Assembly (NCBI GenBank): GCA_020846995.1
Contig: JADLCV010000109.1
Coordinates: forward strand, 1 to 40,990
DNA length: 40,990 nt
Source of the DNA: Paracoccaceae bacterium
Lineage (GTDB): Bacteria > Pseudomonadota > Alphaproteobacteria > Rhodobacterales > Rhodobacteraceae
Direction: 5' to 3'
Below are positions 1 to 8,902 of the stretch, in pieces. How positions within the stretch are numbered: the first letter of the stretch is position 1; each line of letters begins with the position of its first letter. The position numbers and the translations under genes are program-made. Under the pieces are notes generated by a model, which saw nothing but the letters and a program-made list of their open reading frames with translations, was not told the origin of the DNA and searched no databases.

Positions 1-38
1 CCGCCCTCCCCGAGGGCGGGCCGGGGCCCGGGCCCCGG
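1..38. repeat. GC-only hairpin plus palindrome at the left edge
   Basis: Bases 1-8 and 12-19 form an 8-bp inverted repeat around a 3-base loop, followed directly by an 18-bp perfect palindrome at 21-38. No gene was seen in 1-114. The element lies downstream of the stop of the minus-strand nucleotidase gene and could help end its transcript, but there is no T run, and a gene to the left of the window might own it instead. Confidence 0.35.
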
Positions 39-114
39 GGGGCGGGGTCGCGGCCGGGGCGGAAGGGCCCTGCCGGCCGCTTGGTCCCCCCCGCGGACGG
101 ACGGGGCCCCGGCG

Positions 115-1713
115 TCACTTAATGGTTATGCGCCCGTCGAGCGCGGGCGTGTAGGGGGCGTGGGCCGCAAGATACTCGGCGAGGACGTCGGCAAGGTCGG
201 GGCCGTAGTCGTAGGCGTTGGTCGCCTCGCGTGCGAAGACGCGGTAGCCGTCGCCGCCCGCGCGCATGAAGTTGTTCGAGACGACCCCGTAGACCGCGGC
301 GGCGTCGATCGGCGCCCAGCCGTCGCCCGCGCGCACCATCACCTCCGAGATGCGGCTGCCGGCCGGGGCGGCGGCCTCGACGGTGAAGCGCAGGCCCGCC
401 ACCTGCGGGAAGCGCCCGGCCCCGTCGGCGATCTGGCTGACGCCGTTCTCGAGCGCGGCGAGGACGCCCGCGCCGGTCAGCTGGAAGGTCGAGAGCGTGT
501 TCTGGAACGGCAGCACCGCCAGCACCTCGCCCATCGTCACCTCGCCCGCGTCGATCGAGGCCCTGAGGCCGCCGCCGTTCTGGATCGCGATCGTCACCCC
601 CTGGCCGGCGGCGCGGGCGAGCATCGCCTCGGCGACGAGGTTGCCCATCGTGCATTCGCGCGCCCGGCAGTTGTCGCGGCTGCCGTCGACGGGGGCCGCG
701 GTCGCGGCCACGATCTCGCTCTTCAGCTCCTCGATCGGCCCGGCAAGGGCCGCGACCCGGGCCGCGATGGTGGCATCGGGCACCACCTTGGCATCGAGGA
801 GGAGGGTGTCACCGCCGGCGAAGACGAGGGTGCCGGCATCGTCGAACTCGAGCGTCAGATGGCCGAGGTAGCGGCCGTAGGAGCCGGCCTGGACGACCGG
901 CACGGCGCTGCCGTCGGCGCGCGTGACCCAGGTCGGGTAGGCGCCGGCGCGCCCGGGGTCGGAGGCCGAGAGCCAGGTGTGGCTGTGGCCGCCGACGATG
1001 GCGTCGATCCCCGCCACCTCGGCCGCCAGCTCGAGGTCGGCCGGCAGCCCCATGTGGTTGAGGGCGATGATGATGGTCACCCCCTGCTCCGCGAGGGCCG
1101 CGACCGCCGCCCGCAGGGCCTCGACCTCCTCGTGGAAGATCACCGTCGGCCCGGGCGAGGAGATCTCCATGGTGTCGCGGTTCAGGGCCGCGACGATGCC
1201 GACCCGGACGCCCCCGGCGTCGATGATCGCGTGCTTGGCGATGCGGCCGGCAAGGACGTTCGACTGGCTCACGTCGAGGTTCGAGGCGAGGACCGGGAAG
1301 GTGACGATGTCGAGGAGGTTGGCGAGCCCCTCGGGGCCGTCGTCGAACTCGTGGTTGCCGAGCGCCATGGCGTCGAGCCCGATGGCCTCGAGGAACTCGG
1401 CCTCGACCTTGCCCTTGTAGGTCGTGTAGAAGAGCGAGCCCTGGTAGGCATCGCCCGCCTCCAGCACGACGACATGGCCGCCGCGGGCCCGGATGCCGTC
1501 GCGCAGCTCGTTGATCTTCGTCGCCAGCCGGGCGACGCCGCCGAAGCACTTGCCCTCGGCCTCATCGGCCGCGGGGCAGGTCGAATCGAAACGGTTGATC
1601 GACTCGATGCGGCTGTGGAAGTCGTTGAAGTGCAGCACGTCGAGCGTCAGGGCGCCGGCCGTGCCGGCGGTGAGCGCGAGCGCCGCTGCCGTGACGAGAA
1701 GGCGAGTGGTCAT
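115..1713 (-). CDS. secreted bifunctional metallophosphatase/5'-nucleotidase (UshA-like)
   Basis: A 532-residue exported phosphoesterase, expected to dephosphorylate nucleotides or UDP-sugars in the periplasm with two divalent metals. Residues 1-21 look like a signal peptide (short basic start, Ala/Leu core, AGA end). The metallophosphatase domain shows the usual metal motifs: D31-x-H33 (NDFH), D88 (GDAYQGS), N120-H121 (GNHEFD), H219 (NHMG) and H242/H244 (GGHSH). The C-terminal 5'-nucleotidase domain carries the NGGGLR loop and the segment ending VLPFQNT. Length fits the UshA family (about 500-560). The ATG at 1713 is preceded, 7 bases upstream, by a G-run ribosome site. The gene is divergent from the DUF952-pyrD pair. 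The family is secure; the exact substrate is not. Confidence 0.93.
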   Translation of the reverse strand: MTTRLLVTAAALALTAGTAGALTLDVLHFNDFHSRIESINRFDSTCPAADEAEGKCFGGVARLATKINELRDGIRARGGHVVVLEAGDAYQGSLFYTTYKGKVEAEFLEAIGLDAMALGNHEFDDGPEGLANLLDIVTFPVLASNLDVSQSNVLAGRIAKHAIIDAGGVRVGIVAALNRDTMEISSPGPTVIFHEEVEALRAAVAALAEQGVTIIIALNHMGLPADLELAAEVAGIDAIVGGHSHTWLSASDPGRAGAYPTWVTRADGSAVPVVQAGSYGRYLGHLTLEFDDAGTLVFAGGDTLLLDAKVVPDATIAARVAALAGPIEELKSEIVAATAAPVDGSRDNCRARECTMGNLVAEAMLARAAGQGVTIAIQNGGGLRASIDAGEVTMGEVLAVLPFQNTLSTFQLTGAGVLAALENGVSQIADGAGRFPQVAGLRFTVEAAAPAGSRISEVMVRAGDGWAPIDAAAVYGVVSNNFMRAGGDGYRVFAREATNAYDYGPDLADVLAEYLAAHAPYTPALDGRITIK

Positions 1714-1872
1714 CGGTCATCCCCCCTGGGTTGGCCGGCGAAACATGGCGCCGGCGCGGCCGCCTTGTCAAATGCCGCCGCGCGCCCCGGGGGGCCGCGG
1801 GGACGGCCCGCGCGCGGCCCCGCGTCACCATCGGCCATTGACCGGCGGGCCCGCGGGCGGCAAGAGGCCCCC

Positions 1873-2211
1873 ATGTTGGTCTACAAGATCCTGCGCGAGG
1901 GCGAGTGGGCGGCCTTCCGGGCCGCCGGCGAAAGCGCGGGCGCCGCCGTCGACCTTGCCGACGGGTTCATCCACCTCTCGACCGCGACCCAGGTCGCCGA
2001 GACGGCGGCGCGCCATTTCGCCGATGCCGGCGACCTCGTCCTCGTCGCGCTCGCGGCCGAGCGGCTGGGGGCGGCGCTGCGGTGGGAACCGTCGCGGGGC
2101 GGGGCGCTCTTTCCCCATCTCTACCGCCCGCTCAGCGCGGCCGACGTGGCGTGGTCGTCGCCCCTGCCGCGGGGGGCCCGCGGCCACGTCTTTCCCGAGG
2201 ACCTCGCGTGA
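1873..2211 (+). CDS. DUF952 family protein
   Basis: A 112-residue cytoplasmic protein of the DUF952 family. It begins with the typical YKILREGEW stretch, followed by ADGFIHLST and then FPHLYRPL, the conserved blocks of this small alpha/beta family, whose biochemical role is unknown. The ATG at 1873 gives the usual family length. Its TGA stop (2209-2211) overlaps the GTG start of pyrD (2208-2210), so the two genes are almost certainly cotranscribed and translationally coupled. That link is common in alphaproteobacteria but does not reveal the function. The 159-base gap to the divergent nucleotidase gene must hold promoters for both directions; I see no convincing hexamers there. Confidence 0.88.
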   Translation: MLVYKILREGEWAAFRAAGESAGAAVDLADGFIHLSTATQVAETAARHFADAGDLVLVALAAERLGAALRWEPSRGGALFPHLYRPLSAADVAWSSPLPRGARGHVFPEDLA

Positions 2212-3293
2212 GCCTCCTCGAGCGCGCCGGGCTCTCGGCCCTCGCGCGCCTCGACCCCGAGCGCGCCCACGCCCTCGCCCTCGCCGCGCTCCGCGCCGGC
2301 CTCGGGCCGCGGGGCGGGCCGGTCCGCGGGCCGGGGCTCGCGACCGACCTCGCCGGGCTCGCGCTGGCCAATCCCCTGGGCCTCGCCGCCGGCTTCGACA
2401 AGAACGCGGTCGCGATCGGCCCCCTCGCCCGCGCCGGCTTCGGCTTTCTCGAGGTCGGCGCCGCGACCCCCCTGCCCCAGCCCGGCAACCCCCGGCCGCG
2501 GCTCTTCCGGCTTGCGGCCGAGCGGGGCGCCATCAACCGCTTCGGCTTCAACAACGACGGCGCCGCGGCGATCGCGGCGCGCCTCGCGGCGGCGCCGCGA
2601 GGGGTGCCGGTCGGCATCAACCTCGGCGCCAACCGCGACAGCCCCGACCGCGCCGGCGACTTCGCCCGCGTCCTCGCCCGCTGCGGGCCGCATGCCGACT
2701 TCGCGACCGTCAACGTCTCCTCCCCCAACACCCGGGGGCTCAGCGCGCTCCAGGAGGGGCGGGCGCTCGCCGGCCTGCTCCGGGGGGTGATGGCGGCGCG
2801 GGCCGCGCTGCCGCGGCCGATCCCGGTCTTCCTCAAGGTCGCGCCGGGGCTCGCGGCCGACGATCTCGCCGCCATCGCCGAGGTGGCGCTCGCCGAGGGC
2901 GCGGCCGGCATCATCGCCACCAACACCACGACCGACCGCGCCGGCCTCGCCGGCCGCCATGCCGCCGAGGCGGGCGGGCTCTCGGGCCGGCCGCTCTTCT
3001 CCTCCTCGACGCGGACGCTCGCGGTCCTGCGCGGGCTCGCCCGCGGGCGGCTCGTGCTGATCGGGGTCGGCGGCATCGGCTCGGCGGCCACGGCCTACGC
3101 CAAGATCCGCGCCGGCGCCGATGCCCTGCAACTCTACACCGCCCTCGCCTACGAGGGGCTCGGGCTCGTGCCGCGCATCCTCGCCGGGCTCGCCGCGCTC
3201 CTCGCCCGCGACGGCTTCGCCTCGGTCGCGGCGGCGGTCGGCACCGGGGCCGCGGACTGGGCCGGGGGCGGGCCTCAGCCGGCGATCGTGTAG
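2208..3293 (+). CDS. pyrD: dihydroorotate dehydrogenase (quinone), class 2
   Basis: Oxidises dihydroorotate to orotate in pyrimidine synthesis, passing electrons through FMN to membrane quinone. The 361-residue product has an N-terminal helical extension (about 1-45), the class 2 mark that docks on the membrane. The barrel shows [39 protein letters not shown] (second Ser, S172, is the expected catalytic base), KVAPGL, IATNTT and the phosphate-binding GVGGIGS. The GTG start at 2208 overlaps the DUF952 stop; translation from there restores the full amphipathic N-terminus, whereas longer frames read into DUF952 sequence. The 3' end overlaps the convergent regulator gene by 19 bases. One small oddity is LSGRPL where many homologues have ISGxPL. 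Confidence 0.96.
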   Translation: MSLLERAGLSALARLDPERAHALALAALRAGLGPRGGPVRGPGLATDLAGLALANPLGLAAGFDKNAVAIGPLARAGFGFLEVGAATPLPQPGNPRPRLFRLAAERGAINRFGFNNDGAAAIAARLAAAPRGVPVGINLGANRDSPDRAGDFARVLARCGPHADFATVNVSSPNTRGLSALQEGRALAGLLRGVMAARAALPRPIPVFLKVAPGLAADDLAAIAEVALAEGAAGIIATNTTTDRAGLAGRHAAEAGGLSGRPLFSSSTRTLAVLRGLARGRLVLIGVGGIGSAATAYAKIRAGADALQLYTALAYEGLGLVPRILAGLAALLARDGFASVAAAVGTGAADWAGGGPQPAIV

Positions 3294-4675
3294 GGCAGGA
3301 GGTCGCGGCGGTCGGGATCGACGCGCAGCCGCCGCTCGAGCGGCGGCACCGCCCGCTGGTGGCAGGCCGTCCTCTCGCAGATGCGGCAGGAGATGCCGAT
3401 CGGGGCGAAGGCGCCGGGGCGGGCGAGGTCGAGGTCGTCGGCGTGGACGATGTCGCGGGCGTGGGCGATCTCGCAGCCAAGCCCGATGGCGAAGCGCGGC
3501 ACCGGCGCGCCCCAGGCCCCGGCGGGCTTCGAGATCTCGCGGGCGAGGCAGAGATAGCGCACCCCGTCGGGGGTCTCGGCCAGCTGGCGCAGGAAGCGGC
3601 CCGGTGATTCGAAGGCCGCGTGCACGTTCCAGAGCGGGCAGGCGCCGCCGAAGCGGGCGAACTGGAGCCGTGCCGCCGAATGGCGCTTGGTGATGGTGCC
3701 GGCCTGGTCGACGCGCACGAAGTAGAACGGCACCCCCTTCAGCCCCGGTCGCTGCAGCGTCGAGAGGCGGTGGGCGACCTGCTCGATCGAGGCCCCGAAG
3801 CGCTCGGCCAGCCGCTCGAGGTCGTGGCGCGTCGCGCGCGCCGCCTCGAGGAAGACCCGGTAGGGCAGGAGGGCGGCGCCCGCGAAGTAGTTGGCCATGC
3901 CGACGCGGGCGATGGCGCGGGCCTCGGCCGAGGTGAAGCGGGCGAGGTCGAGCATGGCCTCGATCAGGGGCCCGGCGGTCAGGAGGGCGAGCTGGTGGAG
4001 CAGCTGGAAGCGCCGCGTCGCCACCGGCGCCCGCGAGGAAAGGGTCAGCCGGCGGCTTTCGGGATCGAAGCGGCGGATCGGCGCAACATCGCGAAAGTCC
4101 ACCCCGATGCCCTGCGCCGCAAGCGCCGCCACGGCTCTTTCCTGAATGGTCTCAAGTGGTCCCTCGGTGGCAAAGCGTTCGGCGGCACGATCGACCGCAT
4201 CCACGTAATTGTCGCAATAGTGAAAGAAGTCGCGCACCTCCTCCCAGGGCGAGGGGCCCAGCCCGGGCGCCGCCCGGCCCAGCGCCTCGTCGAGCGAGGC
4301 GAGCCGCTCGTGGGTCTGGCGGTAGGCGCGGTGGAGGTCGAGGAAGGCGCGGGCGAGGGCCGGGGCATTGGCGGCGGCCAGGCGGAGGTCGGCCACGGGC
4401 GGGGCCGCGGCGGCGAAGACGGGATCGGCGAGGGCCTCGCGCATGGCCGAGACCAGCCGCTCGGGCTCGCCCTGGGCCAGTTCGGTGACCTCGAGGCCGA
4501 ACTCGCGGGCAAGCGCGAGGACGACCGCCGCCGACACCGGCCGGTGGTTGTTCTCCATCTGGTTGAGGTAGGGAAGCGAGACCCCGAGCTTGGCCGCGAA
4601 GGCCTTCTGCGTCAGCCCCAGCCGGCCGCGCGTCTCGCGCAGCTTGACGCCGGCGTAAAGCTTCTGCACGGCCAT
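3275..4675 (-). CDS. pccR: XRE-family short-chain fatty acyl-CoA regulator (ScfR/RamB type), probable PccR
   Basis: A 466-residue regulator predicted to sense a short-chain acyl-CoA, most likely propionyl-CoA, and to control the carboxylase genes 2 kb away. Residues about 9-64 are an XRE helix-turn-helix ([21 protein letters not shown]). The middle is an IrrE/ImmA-like domain that lacks the HExxH zinc site (ANYFAGA stands at that place), as in RamB relatives. The C-terminus is the DUF2083 region with a CxxC-x4-C cysteine group (CRICERTAC). In Rhodobacter sphaeroides the homologue PccR regulates pccB. Paired TTTGCAA boxes lie in its own leader and upstream of pccB, supporting this identity. 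It follows the exporter gene by 62 bases on the same strand and converges on pyrD with a 19-base overlap. Confidence 0.9.
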   Translation of the reverse strand: MAVQKLYAGVKLRETRGRLGLTQKAFAAKLGVSLPYLNQMENNHRPVSAAVVLALAREFGLEVTELAQGEPERLVSAMREALADPVFAAAAPPVADLRLAAANAPALARAFLDLHRAYRQTHERLASLDEALGRAAPGLGPSPWEEVRDFFHYCDNYVDAVDRAAERFATEGPLETIQERAVAALAAQGIGVDFRDVAPIRRFDPESRRLTLSSRAPVATRRFQLLHQLALLTAGPLIEAMLDLARFTSAEARAIARVGMANYFAGAALLPYRVFLEAARATRHDLERLAERFGASIEQVAHRLSTLQRPGLKGVPFYFVRVDQAGTITKRHSAARLQFARFGGACPLWNVHAAFESPGRFLRQLAETPDGVRYLCLAREISKPAGAWGAPVPRFAIGLGCEIAHARDIVHADDLDLARPGAFAPIGISCRICERTACHQRAVPPLERRLRVDPDRRDLLPYTIAG

Positions 4676-4686
4676 CGCCGCCCCCC

Positions 4687-4718
4687 CTTTGCAAGGCCCG
4701 ACCGTAGCCTTTGCAAAG
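4687..4718. promoter_or_regulatory. paired TTTGCAA boxes in the pccR leader (probable PccR autoregulatory operator)
   Basis: CTTTGCAAGG at 4687-4696 and the perfect palindrome CTTTGCAAAG at 4709-4718 lie 22 bases apart centre to centre, two helical turns, so both face the same side of the DNA. The upstream box falls inside the spacer of the predicted pccR promoter and the other covers the expected transcription start and leader. This position implies repression by occlusion. The TTTGCAAA core matches the motif reported for R. sphaeroides PccR; the spacing here is longer than the one I recall. Confidence 0.72.
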
Positions 4719-4730
4719 CCTCCCTGCCAA
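4701..4730 (-). promoter_or_regulatory. predicted pccR promoter
   Basis: On the minus strand TTGGCA (4730 to 4725, five of six matches to the -35 consensus) is followed after 18 bases by TACGGT (4706 to 4701, three of six). The spacer contains the perfect TTTGCAAA box. Transcription would start near 4694, giving a leader of about 20 bases with a G-run ribosome site before the ATG at 4675. The -10 is weak, so this is a proposal. Confidence 0.4.
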
Positions 4731-4737
4731 GCCCCAC

Positions 4738-5949
4738 TCAGACGCCCGTGACGACGCGCCGGCGCCGGCTGACGTAGGCCGCGCAGGGAATCGAGGCGGT
4801 CGAGCTCAGGAGCATGATGAAGAGCAGGGGATAGGGCCCGGCGCCGGGCACGAGGAGCACCCCGGCGAGCGCCGCGAGCGTCGCCCCGCCGCCGAGGGTG
4901 ATCGCCCCGCCGAGGCCCGAGGCGGTCCCGGCCAGCCCCGGGCGCACCGACAGCATGCCGGCGGTGGCATTGGGCATGAGCATGCCGTTACCGAGGCCGA
5001 TGAAGGCCATGAAGCCGAAGAACAGGCCCGGGTGGACGAGCCCCGCCCAGTAGATCACGGTCGCGGCCGCGAGGCCGAGGGTGCAGACGACGGCGCCCGC
5101 GAGCACCATCGCGTCGAGCCCCACCCGCACCGAGAGCCGCCCGGCGAGGAAGTTGCCGAGCATGTAGCCGAGCGCCGGCATCCCGAGATAGAGGCCGAGC
5201 GTCCCCGGGGCGAGGCCGTAGACCTCGGTGCCGACCCAGGGGGCGCCGCCGAGGAAGGTGAAGAAGGCCCCCGAGCCGAAGGCCGAGGCCCCGCAGTAGC
5301 CCCAGAAGCGCCGCGAGGCGAAGAGTTCTGGGTATTCGCGGATCTGCGCCGCGAGGCCCGACGTCTGCCGGTGCGCGGTCTCGCCGAGGTCGGCCCAGAC
5401 GAGGGCGAGGACGCCGAGGCCGGCGACGAGGAGGAACAGGAACGAGGCCTTCCAGCCGAAGGCGGCATCGAGCCCGCCCCCGATCGTCGGCCCGACCATC
5501 GGCACCAGCGCCATGCCCATGGTGACGTAGCCGATCATCGAGGCCGCCTGCTCGGCGGGGACCATGTCGCGCACGACCGCGCGCCCAATCACCATGGCCG
5601 CGGCCACCGTCGCCTGGCACATGCGGAAGGCCAGGAAGACCTCGACGGTCGGGGCGACGAGGGTGCCGAGGGTCGCGACGACGAAGACCACGAGGGCCAC
5701 CAGCATCACCGGCCGGCGGCCGTAGCGGTCCGAGAGCGGCCCCACGACCACCTGGAGGCCGGCGTTGACGCCGAGATAGACCGGCACGGTCAGCTGCATC
5801 AGCCGGTAGTCGACCCCGAACCACGCCGCCATCCCCGGCAGCGAGGGCAGGAAGATGTTCATGGTCAGGGCCCCGAGCCCCGCCAGGATGACCAGCGTCA
5901 TGATGTGGGGCGGGCTGTCGCGGCGGAGGAAGCGGCGGGGCGTATACAT
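4738..5949 (-). CDS. Bcr/CflA family multidrug efflux transporter (MFS)
   Basis: A 403-residue inner-membrane proton antiporter of the major facilitator superfamily, Bcr/CflA branch, predicted to export small toxic compounds. The N-terminal segment TLVILAGLGALTMNIFLPSL and the loop GPLSDRYGRRPVM (MFS motif A, between helices 2 and 3) are diagnostic; MVGPTIGG is the motif C helix. Roughly twelve hydrophobic segments are visible and the length is normal (390-410). The ATG at 5949 keeps a short basic N-terminus (RRFLRRD) before helix 1, usual for close relatives; an inner Met at residue 17 would also leave helix 1 intact. It sits 44 bases after the DUF486 gene and 62 before pccR, suggesting a three-gene minus-strand unit. 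The substrate cannot be read from sequence. Confidence 0.92.
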   Translation of the reverse strand: MYTPRRFLRRDSPPHIMTLVILAGLGALTMNIFLPSLPGMAAWFGVDYRLMQLTVPVYLGVNAGLQVVVGPLSDRYGRRPVMLVALVVFVVATLGTLVAPTVEVFLAFRMCQATVAAAMVIGRAVVRDMVPAEQAASMIGYVTMGMALVPMVGPTIGGGLDAAFGWKASFLFLLVAGLGVLALVWADLGETAHRQTSGLAAQIREYPELFASRRFWGYCGASAFGSGAFFTFLGGAPWVGTEVYGLAPGTLGLYLGMPALGYMLGNFLAGRLSVRVGLDAMVLAGAVVCTLGLAAATVIYWAGLVHPGLFFGFMAFIGLGNGMLMPNATAGMLSVRPGLAGTASGLGGAITLGGGATLAALAGVLLVPGAGPYPLLFIMLLSSTASIPCAAYVSRRRRVVTGV

Positions 5950-5993
5950 CGGCGCGACCTAGCGCGGCCGGTGGGGCTTGTCCATGACCGCCC

Positions 5994-6344
5994 TCACCAG
6001 CGCTGGAAGACGAACCACCCCCCGGCGGCGATCAGCGCGAAGCCGACGAGATGGTTCCAGCCCAGCGGCTCGCGCAGGTAGACGACCGAGAAGGCCGCGA
6101 AGACCGCGAGCGTGATCACCTCCTGGATGGTCTTGAGCTCGGCCGCCGAGAAATGGCCGTGCCCGATGCGGTTGGCGGGCACCTGGAGGAGGTATTCGAA
6201 GAAGGCAATGCCCCAGCTTGCGACGATGACGGCGAGAAGCGGGGCGGACTTGAAGCGGAGATGGCCATACCAGGCGAAGGTCATGAAGACGTTCGAGAGG
6301 ACGAGAAGGCCGACGGTCAGGACGGGGACGGGCAGGGTCGGCAT
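5994..6344 (-). CDS. DUF486 family small membrane protein
   Basis: A 116-residue inner-membrane protein of the DUF486 family, distantly related in layout to small four-helix drug/metabolite transporters, with no established function. Four hydrophobic segments are visible (about 7-24, 33-52, 72-88 and 95-114). The family stretches [28 protein letters not shown] and [13 protein letters not shown] are all present. The ATG at 6344 begins MPTLPVP directly before helix 1. Translation further upstream would read a Pro/Ser/Arg repeat encoded by a DNA tandem repeat, so the shorter start is preferred. It is the first gene of the probable DUF486-exporter-pccR unit. Confidence 0.87.
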   Translation of the reverse strand: MPTLPVPVLTVGLLVLSNVFMTFAWYGHLRFKSAPLLAVIVASWGIAFFEYLLQVPANRIGHGHFSAAELKTIQEVITLAVFAAFSVVYLREPLGWNHLVGFALIAAGGWFVFQRW

Positions 6345-6364
6345 GGGAACCTCGGCGGCGGCGC

Positions 6365-6412
6365 GCGACAGGGGGCGAGACGGGGGGCGAGAGGGGGGGC
6401 GAGACGGGGGGC
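6365..6412. repeat. four-copy 12-bp tandem repeat
   Basis: Four successive 12-base units close to GACGGGGGGCGA occupy 6365-6376, 6377-6388, 6389-6400 and 6401-6412, differing only at one or two bases each. They lie just upstream of the DUF486 start, in the divergent region shared with pccB. The unit is close to one helical turn and holds a G run of five to seven on the + strand. It could be slippage-prone filler or a phased binding array; no known site is recognised. Confidence 0.75.
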
Positions 6413-6488
6413 GCGGGAGGGGCAGGGCACCCATTCTCGCCTTCGGCGCCGCCTTGGCCAGCCCCTGCGGGGCCGGGCGCCGCCCGGC

Positions 6489-6530
6489 TTTTGCAATTCG
6501 CGCCACTACCTCTGCCAACATTTTGCAAAT
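6489..6530. promoter_or_regulatory. TTTGCAA boxes upstream of pccB (probable PccR operator)
   Basis: TTTTGCAATT at 6489-6498 and ATTTTGCAAAT at 6520-6530 share the core found in the pccR leader; their centres are 32 bases apart, about three helical turns. The proximal box ends 14 bases before the predicted -35 of pccB, the usual place for an activator. The only other copies of this core noticed in the window are in the pccR leader. Confidence 0.72.
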
Positions 6531-6544
6531 ATGCCCATCGGCGC

Positions 6545-6572
6545 TTGCCAGCCCGCCCGGCGCCTCTATGCT
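6545..6572 (+). promoter_or_regulatory. predicted pccB promoter
   Basis: TTGCCA (6545-6550, five of six) and TATGCT (6567-6572, four of six) are separated by 16 bases. Transcription would start near 6579, leaving a leader of about 20 bases with the ribosome site GGGAGGGG before the ATG at 6599. This is the best sigma-70-type promoter I found in the window, and it stands right after the paired PccR-type boxes. Confidence 0.55.
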
Positions 6573-6598
6573 CGCGCGCGGTCCGGGAGGGGCGCGGC

Positions 6599-8131
6599 AT
6601 GCGGGACATCCTGAGCGAGCTCGAGGAGCGGCGGCGGGCGGCCCGCCTCGGCGGCGGCCAGCGCCGGGTCCTCGCCCAGCACAGCAAGGGCAAGCTGACG
6701 GCGCGCGAGCGCATCGACCTGCTCCTCGACGAGGGCTCGTTCGAGGAACTCGACATGTTCGTGCGCCACCGCTGCACCGACTTCGGGATGGAGCGCGAGC
6801 GGCCGGCGGGCGACGGCGTCGTCACCGGCTGGGGCACCGTCAACGGCCGCCAGGTCTACGTCTTTGCCCAGGACTTCACCGTCTTCGGCGGCTCGCTGTC
6901 CGAGACCCATGCCCAGAAGATCTGCAAGATCATGGACATGGCGATGCTGAACGGGGCCCCGGTGATCGGCATCAACGATTCCGGCGGGGCCCGCATCCAG
7001 GAGGGCGTCGCAAGCCTCGCCGGCTACGCCGAGGTCTTCCAGCGCAACGTGCTGGCGTCGGGCGTCGTGCCCCAGATCAGCCTCGTCATGGGCCCCTGCG
7101 CCGGCGGGGCGGTCTACTCGCCGGCCATGACCGACTTCATCTTCATGGTCCGCGACACCTCCTACATGTTCGTGACCGGCCCCGACGTCGTCAAGACGGT
7201 GACAAACGAAGTCGTCACCGCCGAGGAACTCGGCGGGGCGCGCACCCACGCCGCCCGCTCGTCGGTTGCCGACGCGGCCTTCGAGGACGACCTCGAGGCG
7301 CTGGCCGAGGTCCGCCGGCTGATCGACTTCCTGCCGGCCTCGAACCGCGACCGCCCGCCCCTCCGGCCCTTCTTCGACGATCCCGCCCGCGTCGAGCCCG
7401 CGCTCGACACCCTCGTGCCCGACAACCCCAACCAGCCCTACGACATGAAGGAGCTGATCCTGAAGGTCGCCGACGAGGGCGACTTCTTCGAGATCCAGGA
7501 GGAGTTCGCGCGGAACATCGTCACCGGCTTCATCCGCCTCGAGGGCTCGACGGTCGGCGTCGTCGCCAACCAGCCGATGGTCCTCGCCGGCTGCCTCGAC
7601 ATCGATTCGTCGCGCAAGGCCGCGCGCTTCGTGCGCTTCTGCGACGCCTTCGAGATCCCGATCCTGACCTTCGTCGACGTCCCCGGCTTCCTGCCCGGCA
7701 CCGCCCAGGAATACGGCGGCATCATCAAGCAGGGGGCGAAGCTCCTCTTCGCCTACGGCGAGGCGACGGTGCCCAAGGTGACGGTCATCACCCGCAAGGC
7801 CTATGGCGGGGCCTACGACGTGATGGCGTCCAAGCATCTGCGCGGCGACTTCAACTATGCCTGGCCGACGGCCGAGATCGCGGTCATGGGGGCGCGGGGG
7901 GCGGTCGAGATCCTCTACCGGGCCGAACTCGGCGACCCCGCCCGCATCGCCGCCCGCACGAAGGACTACGAGGACCGCTTCGCCAACCCCTTCGTCGCCG
8001 CCGAGCGCGGCTTCATCGACGAGGTCATCATGCCCCATTCGACCCGCCGGCGGGTGACGCGGGCGTTTGCCGGCCTGCGCGGCAAGCGCCTCGCGAACCC
8101 CTGGAAGAAGCACGACAACATCCCCCTCTGA
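6599..8131 (+). CDS. pccB: propionyl-CoA carboxylase beta subunit (carboxyltransferase)
   Basis: Transfers the carboxyl group from carboxybiotin on PccA to propionyl-CoA, giving (S)-methylmalonyl-CoA; the enzyme is an alpha6-beta6 cytoplasmic complex. The 510-residue length is exactly that of bacterial and mitochondrial PccB. The two crotonase-fold halves are clear: the N half with [14 protein letters not shown] and [16 protein letters not shown], and the C half with [20 protein letters not shown] and [12 protein letters not shown], the oxyanion and biotin/CoA pocket loops. The N-terminal helix with the [13 protein letters not shown] block is intact. The ATG at 6599 has a G-rich ribosome site. 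A promoter and PccR-type boxes precede it; a methyltransferase gene follows after 6 bases. PccB of this length is propionyl- rather than acetyl-specific, and the nearby mutase agrees. Confidence 0.97.
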   Translation: MRDILSELEERRRAARLGGGQRRVLAQHSKGKLTARERIDLLLDEGSFEELDMFVRHRCTDFGMERERPAGDGVVTGWGTVNGRQVYVFAQDFTVFGGSLSETHAQKICKIMDMAMLNGAPVIGINDSGGARIQEGVASLAGYAEVFQRNVLASGVVPQISLVMGPCAGGAVYSPAMTDFIFMVRDTSYMFVTGPDVVKTVTNEVVTAEELGGARTHAARSSVADAAFEDDLEALAEVRRLIDFLPASNRDRPPLRPFFDDPARVEPALDTLVPDNPNQPYDMKELILKVADEGDFFEIQEEFARNIVTGFIRLEGSTVGVVANQPMVLAGCLDIDSSRKAARFVRFCDAFEIPILTFVDVPGFLPGTAQEYGGIIKQGAKLLFAYGEATVPKVTVITRKAYGGAYDVMASKHLRGDFNYAWPTAEIAVMGARGAVEILYRAELGDPARIAARTKDYEDRFANPFVAAERGFIDEVIMPHSTRRRVTRAFAGLRGKRLANPWKKHDNIPL

Positions 8132-8137
8132 CCGGCC

Positions 8138-8902
8138 GTGCCGCGCCCCGCCCGCCGCCTCCCCCCCGCCCTTCCGGCCGCCGTGGCCGGGCTTGACCTC
8201 GGCGCCCTCGGGGCCGGGGATCTCGTCAACCTCGTCCTCCAGCGCTCGGAGGTGCTGGCCGGCCTGCCGGCGCGGGATGCCATCGTCCGCGCCTGGGAGG
8301 CCGGCGACGAGGGGCCGATCCGGGGTGCCGTCGCGAGCCTCGGCGAGGAGATCGCCCGGCGCGCCGCGGCGGCGATCCACGGCGAGTATCTGGCGCTGCG
8401 CCCGCGCCTCCTCGCCCTCGCGCCCGGGCGCATCGCCGACATCGGCTGCGGCTACGGCTTCTTCGACCTCTTCCTCGCCCGCGACCTCGGGGCCGACCTC
8501 CTCCTGATCGACATCGAGGCGAACCCGCGGCGCCACTTCGGCTTTGCCGCCGAGGGCGCGGCCTACACGAGCCTCGCCACCGCCCGCGCGCTCCTCGAGG
8601 CCAACGGCGTTGACCCCCGCCGCATCGTCACGCTCAACCCCGCCACGGCGCCGCTCGCCGCGGCGGGCCCGGTCGATGTCGCGCTGAGCTTTCTCTCCTG
8701 CGGCTTCCACTACCCGGTCGATGCCTACATGGACTTCTTCACCCGCCAGGTCCGTCCCGGCGGGGCGGTGATCCTCGACCTCCGCGCCCGCACCGCCGCG
8801 CGCCAGGAGGCGACCCTCGCCCCCCTCGGCCCGGCCGAACCCATCGCGGGCCCGCCCAAGGCCCGGCGCCTCCTCATCCGGCGGGGGGCGGGCGATGGCT
8901 AG
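8138..8902 (+). CDS. class I SAM-dependent methyltransferase, substrate unknown
   Basis: A 254-residue protein with a Rossmann methyltransferase core. Motif I is IADIGCGYGFFD (99-110), followed by the acidic end of strand 2 (LLIDIE), a Ser/Leu-rich strand 4 (VDVALSFLSCGFHYPVD) and a post-motif RPGGAVILDLR. The roughly 80 N-terminal residues are helical and not recognised. GTG at 8138 is the only start near the pccB stop (gap 6 bases) and gives an unbroken domain. Its end overlaps the DUF6497 gene by 8 bases, so it is translated as part of the pccB unit. Family members with this layout may methylate small molecules or sugars; nothing here fixes the substrate, and a role in propionate metabolism is not implied. 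Confidence 0.78.
   Translation: MPRPARRLPPALPAAVAGLDLGALGAGDLVNLVLQRSEVLAGLPARDAIVRAWEAGDEGPIRGAVASLGEEIARRAAAAIHGEYLALRPRLLALAPGRIADIGCGYGFFDLFLARDLGADLLLIDIEANPRRHFGFAAEGAAYTSLATARALLEANGVDPRRIVTLNPATAPLAAAGPVDVALSFLSCGFHYPVDAYMDFFTRQVRPGGAVILDLRARTAARQEATLAPLGPAEPIAGPPKARRLLIRRGAGDG

Noticed and set aside
160-1872. Extension of the DUF952 gene far upstream on the + strand
   Set aside because: The frame is open only because it is antisense to the nucleotidase; the family starts at the ATG at 1873.
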